Origin: Richelia intracellularis HH01
GTDB taxonomy: Bacteria; Cyanobacteriota; Cyanobacteriia; Cyanobacteriales; Nostocaceae
Direction: 5' to 3'
NCBI RefSeq assembly: GCF_000350105.1
Contig: NZ_CAIY01000067.1
Span: forward strand, 1 to 47,152
Length of the DNA stretch: 47,152 nt
Positions within the stretch are counted from its first letter, which is position 1; each line of letters starts with the position of its first letter. This document shows, one piece after another, positions 24,563-35,401 of the stretch. A program made the translations under genes and the position numbers. Below the pieces are notes generated by a model, which worked only from the letters and a program-made list of their open reading frames with translations, searched no databases and had not been told where the DNA came from.

Positions 24563-26336
24563 AAAATGCATTTTTTGTATTAATTTATTAAAAATAGATA
24601 AATATAAAACAGTAAAACTTATCTTGATGACTTAAGCAAAAAGTTAATTATATACCCTAAATTTTATAAATCCCGATTGATAAGAAGAAATTGAAAATTC
24701 ATTAAAAATACTTCTAACTTAATATAAGGTTTACTTGTTTTTATTTAAGTTACTCCTAAACTTAAATAAAACTTTTATAGCTAAATTATTATCAAATTTT
24801 ATCTCTACTCTAGACTTATTAAAATACCACTATTATTGAGTTAAATTTAACCTAACATTTACAATAGTTACTATTATCCTTTAATAATATTAATTTCTAT
24901 AATCATTCATATACCTCAAATATATCTTAAATATATCCACTTCACCAATCTTAGTTTTGGTTTTCCTCAACTATTTAACTTATTATTATAATTTTCAATT
25001 TAATGATACTTTACTGTATAAGTTCTAAGCTCACTTGACTCAATACTATCTGTGTTAGTATTTTCATTAATATGCTTATGAGTGACTATGTAATTTATTT
25101 TCTGGTTAACATATCTGTTAGCAAATTAGAAGAATATAGAACTATTAACTCATATGAGAATGACCACACGATGGTATTTTAATACCAAACTAATATCAAA
25201 TAAAACAAAAGTTATACTTATATTAATAAACCTTCGAGCCATTGTTGATAACATTCATCACTTTTCACAGATAATCAGAAATTTGTATTCAATACAAATA
25301 TTGATTATGGAAAAAGCCTATGCAAATATTTTAACAATGATTCTTTGATATTATATACTTCAAATTTTTATCTACCATTTGATTTTCTACAACTATTATA
25401 TATGAATATTATATAACTATTAAATAACATCAACTTAATATTCAATATATTTCAAAATAAATTCAAAATTTTACTCACCAACATTTTATACCTTATATTT
25501 TAGCTTTACCAATTAATTTAAGGAATATAAAATTATCAATATAGGGTATTATAGATTATTGAAATAATATCTTATTTTTTTATTAAGCCCAATAAAAATT
25601 ATCAGAGTTAAAAACAAAAAATCAGGAAACCCTTGCCTTATGTTATTTTTGGAGTAAGCGACATTTGCCAATTTAATATACTAATAGATATATATTTTAG
25701 AATATAGATACTAATTAAGATAGAAAAAAATTGTCATATTCACGTTTGAATAATTTCAAATTCTACAGTTGGATTATGTAATACTGGTTAATAATAAGTA
25801 TATTAATATTTATTTTAAATATATTTATTTTTTCGTTCTTGTTTTAATTTTTTTCTTCCCCTCATCAAAATTACTCCATTATCCCCTAACACAACACCAC
25901 TTATATTTTTTTTAGACTAAAACAGTAACTAAAAGCAATGCTTGTAGGGTTTTTAACCTAGTTCACAAATCCTGATCTACTAGGTTACACAAGGGTCAGT
26001 TGATAAACTGTCACTCATAAGATTCCCCTAATTATTACAAAAACGATATTCTTACTTTGTGCAAGGAGTGATACCATTTCATAATCTGTTTGTCACGAAT
26101 TATTTTCGTAGTACCCCAAAACCCTTAAGTATTGCGGATTTCTAATGTTGCACCAAACGAGTGATTGGTATTATTTTTTACTGGGAAGTGCTTGGAGCTA
26201 GAAATGCCTCAAGTGCTTTTTTGTGTTGTTTGTAAATTGATGAATAGAAAATAGTTAGTTTCACACTGAAACTTACTAATGAATAAATAGCGTTGATAGA
26301 TATAGTTGTAAATCATATTGAGATAGTACTAACATT
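24563..26336. other. 1.8-kb convergent gene desert
   Basis: Between the rhomboid-like gene and leuS. No gene recognised; a forward 64-codon frame at 25154-25348 is Ile/Asn/Thr-rich noise. The stretch ~25970-26230 is richer in G+C than its surroundings and may be a decayed gene, but no frame is readable. An 8-bp dyad (TAACCTAG/CTAGGTTA) lies near 25957-25986. Confidence 0.5.
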
Positions 26337-28907
26337 TTATCCAACAACGAAGTTGACTAACTTACCAGGAACAACAACCACCTTCTTGATTTCCCTGTCT
26401 TTGATATAACGTTGGGCAAGTTCTGACTCTCGGGCATATTTCTCTAAGGCTATTTTATCCAAATCTGCTGGTACTTTGATTACACCACGAGTTTTACCCA
26501 TAATTTGAATTACCAGGGGTATTTGATCAGCAACTAAAGCCTCTGCTTTGTATTTGGCCCAAGTAGAAGAATGGACAGAGTCGCTGTTACCCAGCAAGTG
26601 CCACAACTCTTCAGTTATATGGGGTGCAAAGGGTGCTGATAATAATACCAAACTGCGAATTCCTTCTGCATAAACAGCTGAATCTTTACACTTGGCATCA
26701 GTGATAGCATTACTTAACTTCATCAGTTCGGAAATAGCAGTATTGAATTGATAACTACCCTCCAGATCCTTACTAATCTCTTTTATAGAAGTATGAATTG
26801 TCCGATGCAATTCTTTTTCCATTTGACTAATTTCTTTTGTCGTCACAGTATTTATACCGTTTTGTGTACAGATGAAATCTGTGACCAATCGCCATAAACG
26901 GTTTAAAAATCGGAATTGCCCTTCTACGTCTGCTTCACTCCATTCAAGGTCCTTTTCTGGTGGTGCTTTAAACAGAACAAACATTCGTGTTGTATCTGCA
27001 CCATATTTGGCAATAACATCTTCCGGTGCAACACCATTACCTTTAGATTTGGACATAGTAGTATAAAGTTCTATTAATTCTTCTCCCGTTTCAGGATCAC
27101 AAGGATATTCTGGATTAACTTCTGAAGAAGAGACCCACTTATCTTTACCAGACTTATTAGGGTTCACATAGGTTAAACCCTTTACCATTCCTTGGGTTAA
27201 TAGGCACTTAAAAGGTTCATTAAAGCTAAATAGACCTCTATCTCGTAAGAATTTAGTAAGAAAGCGAGAATACAACAAATGCAAAATTGCGTGTTCAATT
27301 CCTCCTACATATTGGTCCACTGGTAACCAATCATTTATCTTCCCAGAATCAAATATCTGTTGTTTATTATGAGCATCAGGATAACGCAAGAAATACCAGA
27401 AGGAATCAAGAAAAGTATCCATAGTATCACTTTCTCGCTTAGCTGGAGTGCCACATCTAGGACAAGGGACATTTACCCAACTTTCTAACTTTGCTAGGGG
27501 TGAAGCACCGCGTCCAGAAAATTCCACATTCTCTGGTAATTTTACGGGCAAATCAGCATCAGGAACGGGAACTGCACCACAATTGGGGCAGTGAATAATA
27601 GGAATAGGTGTTCCCCAGTACCTTTGTCTGGAAATCAGCCAATCACGCAAACGATATTGCACCATTGCCTTTCCAATTCCTTGTGTTTCAGCAAATTCAA
27701 TAATTGCCTGTTTTCCATGAACAGAATCCATTCCATCAAATTGATCAGAATTTGTTATTATTCCCGGTTCGGTGTAAGCAGCTGTCAACTCTACTGATAA
27801 ATCTCCAGTTTCAGGGATAATCACCACCTTGATTGGTAAGTTCTGTTCTTTGGCAAACTTAAAATCTCTGGTGTCATGTGCTGGTACACCCATGACTGCA
27901 CCCGTAACATGCTCATATATTACATAGTCAGCAATCCATATAGGAATTTCTTCACCTGTGAATGGGTTAATGGCCTTGCCACCAGTAGGAATACCTCGCT
28001 TAGGTTTATCATCTTTGGTGCGTTCTAGTTCACTTTCATTAATAACTTCTTGGATAAAAATTTCTACAACACTTTTTCTCTCTTCTGTGGTTACTTGTTT
28101 GATTAAGGGATGTTCTGGTGCCAGTACCAAATAACTTACTCCGTAAACTGTATCAGGACGGGTAGTGTAGACACCAATTTTCTGATACGTCCCAATAATA
28201 GGAAATTCTAAATAAGCTCCTGTAGATTTACCAATCCAGTTAGCTTGCATTAATTTCACCCTTTCTGGCCATTGCGGCAATTGTCCAAGGTCATTTAATA
28301 ATTCCTCTGCATAGTGGGTAATTTGCAGAAACCATTGTTTTAACAATTTCCGTTCTACCTTTACACCAGAGCGAAAACCTCGTCCCTCACTATCAACTTG
28401 CTCATTTGCCAGCACTGTTTGATCCACGGGATCCCAGTTTACAGTAGCTTCTTTCTGGTAAGCTAAACCCGCATCAAAAAACTGCAAGAATATCCACTGT
28501 GTCCACTTATAATAATCATCAGAACAAGTAGCTAATTCTATATCCCAGTCTATAGATAAACCTAGACACTTTAATTGGGAGCGCATTTGATCAATATTTT
28601 GGTAAGTCCACTTAGCTGGATGTACTCCACGATCAATAGCAGCATTTTCTGCAGGTAAGCCAAATGCATCCCATCCCATGGGATGTAATACACGATAACC
28701 TTGCATGCGTTTGAGGCGGGCAATTACATCGGTAATCGTATAATTGCGGACATGACCCATGTGCAAGCTACCTGATGGGTAAGGGAACATGGAAAGGGCA
28801 TAAAATTTGGGCTTTTGATGATCCATAGAAGTCCTATCAAAGCCATTCTCAGCCCATATTTTTTGCCATTTTTTCTCAATTTCTGCTGGATTATATCTGG
28901 AATCCAC
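26337..28907 (-). CDS. leuS: Leucyl-tRNA synthetase
   Basis: Charges tRNA-Leu. The 856-residue protein has all class Ia parts: [15 protein letters not shown] with HMGH at residues 49-52, the CP1 editing domain (~225-420, including the PAHDTRDF segment), a zinc-ribbon insertion with paired CPNC/CPRC, MSKSKGN near 618-624, the anticodon-binding domain and the C-terminal domain ending [12 protein letters not shown]. The start is GTG, supported by AGGAG nine bases upstream. Divergent from argD, sharing a 197-base promoter region. No lesion seen. Confidence 0.98.
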   Translation of the reverse strand: MDSRYNPAEIEKKWQKIWAENGFDRTSMDHQKPKFYALSMFPYPSGSLHMGHVRNYTITDVIARLKRMQGYRVLHPMGWDAFGLPAENAAIDRGVHPAKWTYQNIDQMRSQLKCLGLSIDWDIELATCSDDYYKWTQWIFLQFFDAGLAYQKEATVNWDPVDQTVLANEQVDSEGRGFRSGVKVERKLLKQWFLQITHYAEELLNDLGQLPQWPERVKLMQANWIGKSTGAYLEFPIIGTYQKIGVYTTRPDTVYGVSYLVLAPEHPLIKQVTTEERKSVVEIFIQEVINESELERTKDDKPKRGIPTGGKAINPFTGEEIPIWIADYVIYEHVTGAVMGVPAHDTRDFKFAKEQNLPIKVVIIPETGDLSVELTAAYTEPGIITNSDQFDGMDSVHGKQAIIEFAETQGIGKAMVQYRLRDWLISRQRYWGTPIPIIHCPNCGAVPVPDADLPVKLPENVEFSGRGASPLAKLESWVNVPCPRCGTPAKRESDTMDTFLDSFWYFLRYPDAHNKQQIFDSGKINDWLPVDQYVGGIEHAILHLLYSRFLTKFLRDRGLFSFNEPFKCLLTQGMVKGLTYVNPNKSGKDKWVSSSEVNPEYPCDPETGEELIELYTTMSKSKGNGVAPEDVIAKYGADTTRMFVLFKAPPEKDLEWSEADVEGQFRFLNRLWRLVTDFICTQNGINTVTTKEISQMEKELHRTIHTSIKEISKDLEGSYQFNTAISELMKLSNAITDAKCKDSAVYAEGIRSLVLLSAPFAPHITEELWHLLGNSDSVHSSTWAKYKAEALVADQIPLVIQIMGKTRGVIKVPADLDKIALEKYARESELAQRYIKDREIKKVVVVPGKLVNFVVG

Positions 28908-28921
28908 TGTGGAGAACTCCT
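28905..28921 (-). promoter_or_regulatory. AGGAG ribosome binding site fixing the leuS GTG start
   Basis: On the minus strand AGGAG (28921-28917) is followed by a 9-nt spacer and GTG (28907-28905). It is one of the clearest Shine-Dalgarno sequences in the window. Confidence 0.65.
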
Positions 28922-29104
28922 AAACTTAAACATAAAATCTCTGTTGTTTCGTTATTTTGGCATATTCTTTAGAATTATTCTTATGTTCAGTTCCTTTATT
29001 TACGATTGTGACCAAGATGATCTAACCTGGGGAGTGGGGGCTTGTAAGTAATTTATGTCAGACTGTTAAACAGTCCTAAAACAAGAAATTTTAGGTGTCA
29101 AATT

Positions 29105-30388
29105 GTGAACAGAGAAATTTTTATACCAAAAACTATCAATTCTTCTGAATCAGTTGATGTGACTCCAACCCCTTTTGGGATGGATGATTTTGATAAAACT
29201 GTAATGTCTACCTATAGTCGCTTTCCCTTGGCTTTAGAAAAAAGTTTAGGTTGCAGAGTCTGGGACAGCACTGGAAAAGAATACCTGGACTTTGTTGCAG
29301 GAATTGCTACTTGCACTTTAGGACATGCCCACCCAGTAATGATTGAGGCAGTAACCAAACAAATTCAAAAACTACACCATGTTTCTAATCTCTACTACAT
29401 ACGAGAACAGGGAGAATTAGCTCAGTGGTTAGTAGAGCATTCCTGTGGTGATCGAGTTTTTTTCTGTAACTCTGGTGCAGAAGCTAACGAAAGTGCAATT
29501 AAACTAGTCCGAAAATATTCTCATACAGTTTTAAAAGTTAACAACCCAATTATTATCACTGCTAATGCGAGCTTTCATGGTAGGACCATAGCGACTATAA
29601 CGGCTACTGGGCAACCAAAATATCACAAGAATTTTAACCCCTTAGTTCCAGGTTTCCACTATGTTCCATATAATAATATTGGGGCAATAGAAGCAGCAAT
29701 AAGTGAATTAGATAAAGATGATTGTCGCGTTGTTGCTATTCTCTTAGAACCCTTACAAGGAGAAGGTGGAATACATCCCGGGAGTATCACTTATTTCCAG
29801 AAACTACGGCGTATTTGTGACACAACGGGGATTCTGTTGATTTTTGATGAAGTGCAAGCAGGAATGGGACGTACTGGCAAACTATGGGGTTACGAAAACC
29901 TTGGTGTGGAGCCAGATATATTTACCAGTGCTAAAGGACTGGGTGGTGGTATTCCTATCGGGGCATTAATATCGAAAAAGTTCTGTGATGTATTCGAACC
30001 AGGAGAACATGCTAGTACCTTTGGTGGTAATCCTTTCGTTTGTGGTGTTGCTTTAAGTGTTTGTCAAACACTAGAACGAGAAAATATTTTGGAAAATGTA
30101 GTGGAAAGAGGGGTGCAGTTAAAAACAGGTTTGCAGAGTATTGCAGCTAAATACCCCCAATATATAACTGAGGTGAGGGGTTGGGGTTTAATTGTTGGTA
30201 TGGAATTATGCTCAAAGGTATCTTTATCTGCTGAGAATATTGTCATGGCAGCTATGGATGAGGGTTTATTATTAGTTACAGCAGGGCCAAAGGTGGTACG
30301 TTTTTTACCACCTTTGATTATCACAGAAGAAGAAGTAACCATAGCCCTACAAAAACTAGACAGGGTGATAACAAGCGTAACAAGGTAG
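29105..30388 (+). CDS. argD: Acetylornithine aminotransferase
   Basis: A PLP-dependent class III aminotransferase (427 residues) making N-acetylornithine in arginine synthesis. Seen: YLDFVAGIATCTLGHAHP (~65-80), NSGAEANESAIKLVRK (PLP phosphate contact), SFHGRT, EPLQGEGGI, FDEVQAGMGRTGKLWGYE (PLP aspartate), SAKGLGGGIPIGA with the Schiff-base lysine K277, and HASTFGGNPF. All are intact. Start is GTG at 29105; a weak AGG lies upstream. A short hairpin (GACTGT-TAA-ACAGTC) occurs about 30 bases before the start. Some family members also use succinyldiaminopimelate; that cannot be judged here. Confidence 0.95.
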   Translation: MNREIFIPKTINSSESVDVTPTPFGMDDFDKTVMSTYSRFPLALEKSLGCRVWDSTGKEYLDFVAGIATCTLGHAHPVMIEAVTKQIQKLHHVSNLYYIREQGELAQWLVEHSCGDRVFFCNSGAEANESAIKLVRKYSHTVLKVNNPIIITANASFHGRTIATITATGQPKYHKNFNPLVPGFHYVPYNNIGAIEAAISELDKDDCRVVAILLEPLQGEGGIHPGSITYFQKLRRICDTTGILLIFDEVQAGMGRTGKLWGYENLGVEPDIFTSAKGLGGGIPIGALISKKFCDVFEPGEHASTFGGNPFVCGVALSVCQTLERENILENVVERGVQLKTGLQSIAAKYPQYITEVRGWGLIVGMELCSKVSLSAENIVMAAMDEGLLLVTAGPKVVRFLPPLIITEEEVTIALQKLDRVITSVTR

Positions 30389-32129
30389 TTAACCATTGCC
30401 AATAATGAAGGCAGAGGAGTAGTTATATTAGGACTTATCATCCATATTTAGAAATCCCTAATAACTAACCATATCGTTATTATCACTAGTAACTATGGAC
30501 ATGTCAAAATCAAATTCCTGAAAGCCGTAAGTTTGTTTTCCATACAAAAAATATGAAAGCTACAATATTGGACATTAGGGTTTTGAGTAGCCAGTCACAT
30601 GTATATGAAATTGTTATTATTTCTATTAACCATATACCTGATTTAGCAATAATCAAATCAAGATAACTCTTAACTGACAATATAAAAAATAGCAACATAA
30701 GAATATCATGGGTTAGATAATTGCTGTTACCTGAATTAAGGGGAAGTTGGGAATTTATGGATGATTACTTTAAAGATGAAACAGTTGATACATTACCAAT
30801 TATTAGATTGGAGAATATTAGTTCATATAATTTAGGTATTTTAGGAACCAAGTATGCATACCTAATATAGCTATTTATTAGTTTAATAAACATACAGTTT
30901 TGTGCTAGGAGATAGAAAACATAATGGTCTTTAGCTCACTTGAGGTTTTGATCATATTAGTACATTAAAGAAAATATAATCAAGACTCTTAACTGTTTAA
31001 ATCTATTTTTTCAAATATATAAAGACCTGAATTTCCCGTAATATACTAGCTTTAATAAGCGAGAATAATCACTCAGAAATAAGAAATTAGTGTATGCTAG
31101 GCTAAAAAACAAGTCAACAAATAAAATCTAAAATGCTTATTGAGGCTAATTTTCATATAAGTCTTAGTTCTTTTTTTAACATTATAAAATTTATTTATTC
31201 GGAGTATATATTGACTAATTACTATATGTTTGTGATCCTGTACACAGATATGTTATCTTATGAAACCCTAATATCTGCATCTGCTTTTTTAATTGTATAA
31301 AACTATCTTCTTGGATGAGATACCACTGAGAGTAAAAACTAATTATCAATAAAATCTTAACTTTTAATATCCTTACTCTTTACTGTGACAAAGTACTCTC
31401 GGTTGAGATGATGCCCGTAAAATACCTTCAAATGAAATGTCTTCATAGCATAAGGAGAAATTATACTATATATTTTCGATTTCTTAGACACATTTACTGC
31501 TTAGTGTTTCCTAGTTGATAACTACATCATAAATTGTATGTAATATCAATCTTATCTCAGTATTATGGAATTAAAGCTAGAATAATTTACCCGTACCAAT
31601 AATAAATGCAACAACTAACATACCAAAGTATAAACTTTTTAAGTCAAAATAATTATCTAAACCATGAATCAATTCATATACACAAACTTGATAAGATACT
31701 TTGAGTTTCTACACAAGTCACATAAGAAAGTTTAAGTCTGGCTATATTATACTCATATCCCATAATGGGATGCTTATTATTCATGGGAACTTATCTCTGT
31801 TTTCCATCTAATTCTCTTGTCTAGCATAATCTAATTGTATTTACTATTTTCATTCTAAATACTAATACTAAATCAAACTATTCCAAAAGTCCTAATGCTA
31901 GAAAACTACTTTATACATGATGATATTGATTGAATAAAACGTGCGCACAGAAATAATTCCCACTAGTAATGCTGACTTAGATTAAATCTTTGTATGAAAT
32001 AGCAAACTGACAAGGAATTATATAGAACTCCATATTAAAACAGTATTATTACTATGTACTTAAAGTAGTAATTCCTTGTAAATAGGGAAAACTTCACAAT
32101 ATTATTCAGAACCAAACACTCATAACTCC
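30389..32129. other. 1.7-kb gene-poor region
   Basis: No intact gene. It holds the possible ABC-ATPase remnant at 30757-30870 and small dyads such as ATCCCA-TAA-TGGGAT near 31758-31772. Reverse frame 30510-30698 is not called. Confidence 0.5.
30757..30870 (+). pseudogene. Possible stump of a MacB/LolD-type ABC ATPase gene
   Basis: ATG at 30757 follows a good purine-rich site (GGGGAAG). The 37 codons include TLPIIRLENISSYNLGILG, closely like the N-terminus of MacB/LolD-type ABC ATPases (PIIRLENISKxYxxGE), then stop. No Walker motifs follow in any frame. It looks like a gene start left after decay or deletion. Confidence 0.3.
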
Positions 32130-34247
32130 ATGGTGAACTCCACCCTAGTTACTACAATCTACGTTAACCCAATTATAGGGGATGATAATCACAGAGGTTC
32201 ACACTTAAAACCCTACAAATCTATTTCCCAAGCTTTGGCAAAACAAGCAGCACCTATGATAATTCAGCTTGTTCCTGGAATATATAGCATCGATAGTGGT
32301 GAAAGATTCCCTCTGATAATACCCCAAGATGTAATAATAGTTGGGCATGAGATGACTAAAGGGAAAGATATTATCATTACTGGTAGTGGTAACTACAAGA
32401 GTCCCCTATTTGGTAAACAAAGTATTACCGTATTGATTCAGGAGAATGGTCAACTAATTGGGGTAACTGTTACTAATAATGGTGTTAAAGGTTCTGCCAT
32501 ATGGATTGAGTCGGCTAATGCTATCGTTTGTAATAATACTTTAAGGGAGTGTGGGCGGGAAGCAATTTTTATTTGTGGCCATGCAAAACCTCTAATTACA
32601 GATAATGTGTTTGTCAAAAATGCCAATTCTGGAATAGTATTGACCGGTCATGGCAAAGGTGAAATATTGAGAAACGTATTAGAAGATAGTGCCTTGGGTA
32701 TTGCCATAAGTGGTTTTGCTGCCCCTTTAATTATGGATAATAAATTATCCACTAACCAAATAAGTATGGTGGTATCTGGTAATTCTTGCCCAGTTTTACG
32801 TCGAAATTTTATGACAGCAAATTCTCAAGGGGGTTTATTTGTTAGTGCCAGAGGAGTTCCTGATTTAGGCAATAGTCAAGACCCGGCAAGCAATATATTT
32901 CATCAAAATCAAGATTTTGATATTCAAAACCTTACGACACGACGAATTTTTTCAGCAGGAAATCAGTTGAATCCATCTCTAATTAAGGGTTTAGTAGAAA
33001 TAGTCATAGTAGCAATAAACAAGAAAAATATAGCTATTACTAATACCAGCTTTTCAGATATTGGGGAACACTGGGCAAGAGATTTTATAGAAGCTCTAGT
33101 AAGTCGTGGTCTAGTGAATGGGTTTCCTGATGGTACATTCCGTCCAGACTTGCCCATGAGTCGTGCTCAATATGCAGCCATAATCACAAAAATTTTCCAA
33201 CCTCCTAAAATAAACTTTACAAGTAATTTTACTGATATATCACCAGATTTTTGGGCTAACCAGGCAATCGCGCAAGCTACAAGCATGGGTTTTCTTTATG
33301 GATTCCCGGATGGAAGTTTTCGACCAAGACAAAATCTAACTAGAATTCAAGCTATTATTTCCATAGTGAATGGTTTAAAACTTAGTGGTGGTAATACCAA
33401 GGTTCTACTAGCTTGTAGTGATCGCGCACAAATTCCCAGTTATGCCACCAGCGCAGTAGCTATTGCCACCCAGAAAATGTTAATTTCCAATTACCCAGAT
33501 ACTTCCAAATTAGAACTGCTCAGGGATATTAAACGAGGCGAATTAGCAGCACTAGTTTATCAGGCTCTGGTATTGGAGGGGAAGGAAAAGCCAATTCCCT
33601 CCCCTTATATAGTCAGACCAGAGGAGATAGAAATCTCCTCTTTCAGCGACTTAACAGGGCACTGGGCAGAACCATTTATTAGAAGATTAACTAGCATGAA
33701 TCTCACCCGTGGTTTTATTGATGGCACATACCAACCAGATAAACCCATGAATCGTGCTCAATACGCAGATTTGATTGCAGTGACATTTAATCCCAAGCCC
33801 AAGCGTAAAGTAGTTGATTTTTCAGATGTGCCTAAACCATTTTGGGCTTACAGTGCTATCCAAATGGCTGTTCAAGGGGGGTTTATTAGTGGTTCGTATT
33901 GCACTAACCCTCAGGGGTATAACCATTGTATTTTCCGTCCTCATGCTCCTTTGCAACGCTTACAGGTTCTTGTCTCTTTAGCAGATGGATTATTATTACC
34001 AATAGCCCATCCAGATGTTATGTTTTGCTACACCGACTATAGTAAAATTCCCAAATATGCCCAGGCAGCGGTTGCTGCAGCCACAGTAAAGAAGATAGCC
34101 GTCAGTTTTCCTAACCCAAAATTATTACAACCAAATAAGGTTGCTACTCGTGCTGAAGTAGTAGCTATGGTATATCAGGCACTGGTTGCTATTGGTCGTT
34201 TGCAGCCAATCAATTCCAATTATATTATTTCTACTCTTAATTATTAA
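32130..34247 (+). CDS. DUF1565 beta-helix protein with six SLH repeats
   Basis: A 705-residue surface-type protein. Residues ~9-290 form a DUF1565/right-handed beta-helix region starting YVNPIIGDDNHRGSHLKPYK, with repeated NxF/NxL turns. Six S-layer homology repeats follow in two triplets: 308-356, 367-416, 429-481 and 504-553, 563-620, 633-686; the first repeat of each triplet carries FSDxxxHWAxxFI...GFxDGTxxPDxPMxRAQYA. SLH domains bind pyruvylated cell-wall polysaccharide, the product of CsaB encoded at 18242. No signal peptide is present and no upstream in-frame start exists before a stop, which is odd for a surface protein; related cyanobacterial proteins may also lack one. Confidence 0.88.
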   Translation: MVNSTLVTTIYVNPIIGDDNHRGSHLKPYKSISQALAKQAAPMIIQLVPGIYSIDSGERFPLIIPQDVIIVGHEMTKGKDIIITGSGNYKSPLFGKQSITVLIQENGQLIGVTVTNNGVKGSAIWIESANAIVCNNTLRECGREAIFICGHAKPLITDNVFVKNANSGIVLTGHGKGEILRNVLEDSALGIAISGFAAPLIMDNKLSTNQISMVVSGNSCPVLRRNFMTANSQGGLFVSARGVPDLGNSQDPASNIFHQNQDFDIQNLTTRRIFSAGNQLNPSLIKGLVEIVIVAINKKNIAITNTSFSDIGEHWARDFIEALVSRGLVNGFPDGTFRPDLPMSRAQYAAIITKIFQPPKINFTSNFTDISPDFWANQAIAQATSMGFLYGFPDGSFRPRQNLTRIQAIISIVNGLKLSGGNTKVLLACSDRAQIPSYATSAVAIATQKMLISNYPDTSKLELLRDIKRGELAALVYQALVLEGKEKPIPSPYIVRPEEIEISSFSDLTGHWAEPFIRRLTSMNLTRGFIDGTYQPDKPMNRAQYADLIAVTFNPKPKRKVVDFSDVPKPFWAYSAIQMAVQGGFISGSYCTNPQGYNHCIFRPHAPLQRLQVLVSLADGLLLPIAHPDVMFCYTDYSKIPKYAQAAVAAATVKKIAVSFPNPKLLQPNKVATRAEVVAMVYQALVAIGRLQPINSNYIISTLNY

Positions 34248-34469
34248 TCAGTGCAGTATACGACCATGTTAATACAGAACAAGCTAATAAGAATAATGTG
34301 ACTATAAAATATAAGCCAAACTGCCAGAGTGTGGTAACACTAATTAAACGAACCATTTACATTTTTAGTATGAATTCTATCTTGGTGAGTTGCCTGAATA
34401 TTCTATTATTTGCTAATCACAGTAATTAAGTTATTGCTTACAGCCCAAATATAACTATTGAGAAAAATA

Positions 34470-35279
34470 ATGTTTGCGACTTTAAATACTTCTAAGAATT
34501 TAGTTAGGACCTTATTAATTGATTATAGTTTTGACCTAAATGGTTATATTACCGATGAGTTAATTGCCTGTTGGCACAATACATACCCCCTTAGTTGGCT
34601 GCATTTAGCAGTCATTGAAGCATTGTATCAGGGACGCTACAAGGCAATATCTGTAAGGCAAATATTAGCCATTTGGCATAAGAAAGGACAAGTTTGTTGT
34701 CATTTTAATCTGGAATTTGAAAATTTAATTTGCAGGCAGTTTACTGAAAAACTAACACCACCAACAGAAAAATCAAAGTTAAACAAGACCCCGAAATTAC
34801 CCCAGAAGCAAAAACATCATTTATTGGCATTTTCTGATAATCAGATTGAAGTCAATGATTTTTCAGAAAAAACCACTGAATACTCTAAACAGCAGTCAAT
34901 AGAAGAAATTCCACATTTCCCACCCTCATATGAAAGATATCGTTGTACAGCAAGCAACACCTCTAATACCATTAATACTGCACAATATGGAAGAATAGAG
35001 GACCCAGTAGTTTTTCACAATTCAAAAAATAATTTCCCTGATAATAGCAAAACCCACTTGTTAAGAATAGAAACTCACCCATCAATCCCAACCAGAGCAA
35101 AAACTAATGTTGCAGATTTACTTTTATGTCCAGATGATGTTACATCTCTAGCCCAGAAAAAAATAACTCATATTGAGTCCTGCAATTTAAGTTATCCCCC
35201 CATTTGTAAGTTTGTACCAGAACATAACAAACACTCATATTTACTTGCCTCTAAACTCAAAGCTATATCAACTGATTGA
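34470..35279 (+). CDS. Hypothetical protein with ordered N-terminal domain and polar tail
   Basis: About 269 residues from the ATG at 34470 (the frame reaches back to a TTG at 34458). Residues ~1-90 form a compact region with WHNTYPLSWLHLAVIEALY and AISVRQILAIWHKKGQV, pointing to a small helical, possibly winged-helix-like, domain. The remaining ~180 residues are polar, rich in Ser, Thr, Asn, Lys and Pro, and probably disordered. I recall similar N-terminal sequences in filamentous cyanobacteria but no function. It follows the SLH gene by ~220 bases on the same strand and converges on the ThyX-like gene. Confidence 0.7.
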   Translation: MFATLNTSKNLVRTLLIDYSFDLNGYITDELIACWHNTYPLSWLHLAVIEALYQGRYKAISVRQILAIWHKKGQVCCHFNLEFENLICRQFTEKLTPPTEKSKLNKTPKLPQKQKHHLLAFSDNQIEVNDFSEKTTEYSKQQSIEEIPHFPPSYERYRCTASNTSNTINTAQYGRIEDPVVFHNSKNNFPDNSKTHLLRIETHPSIPTRAKTNVADLLLCPDDVTSLAQKKITHIESCNLSYPPICKFVPEHNKHSYLLASKLKAISTD

Positions 35280-35401
35280 ATATAAAAAATACATAATTAA
35301 CTTTCTCTAACTAGAGACTTTAGAGCTTCTTCTGTGAGACTTTCAATATAAAAATGTGATTAATACGTTTACTGAAAAATAAATATTACTGATTAATATA
35401 T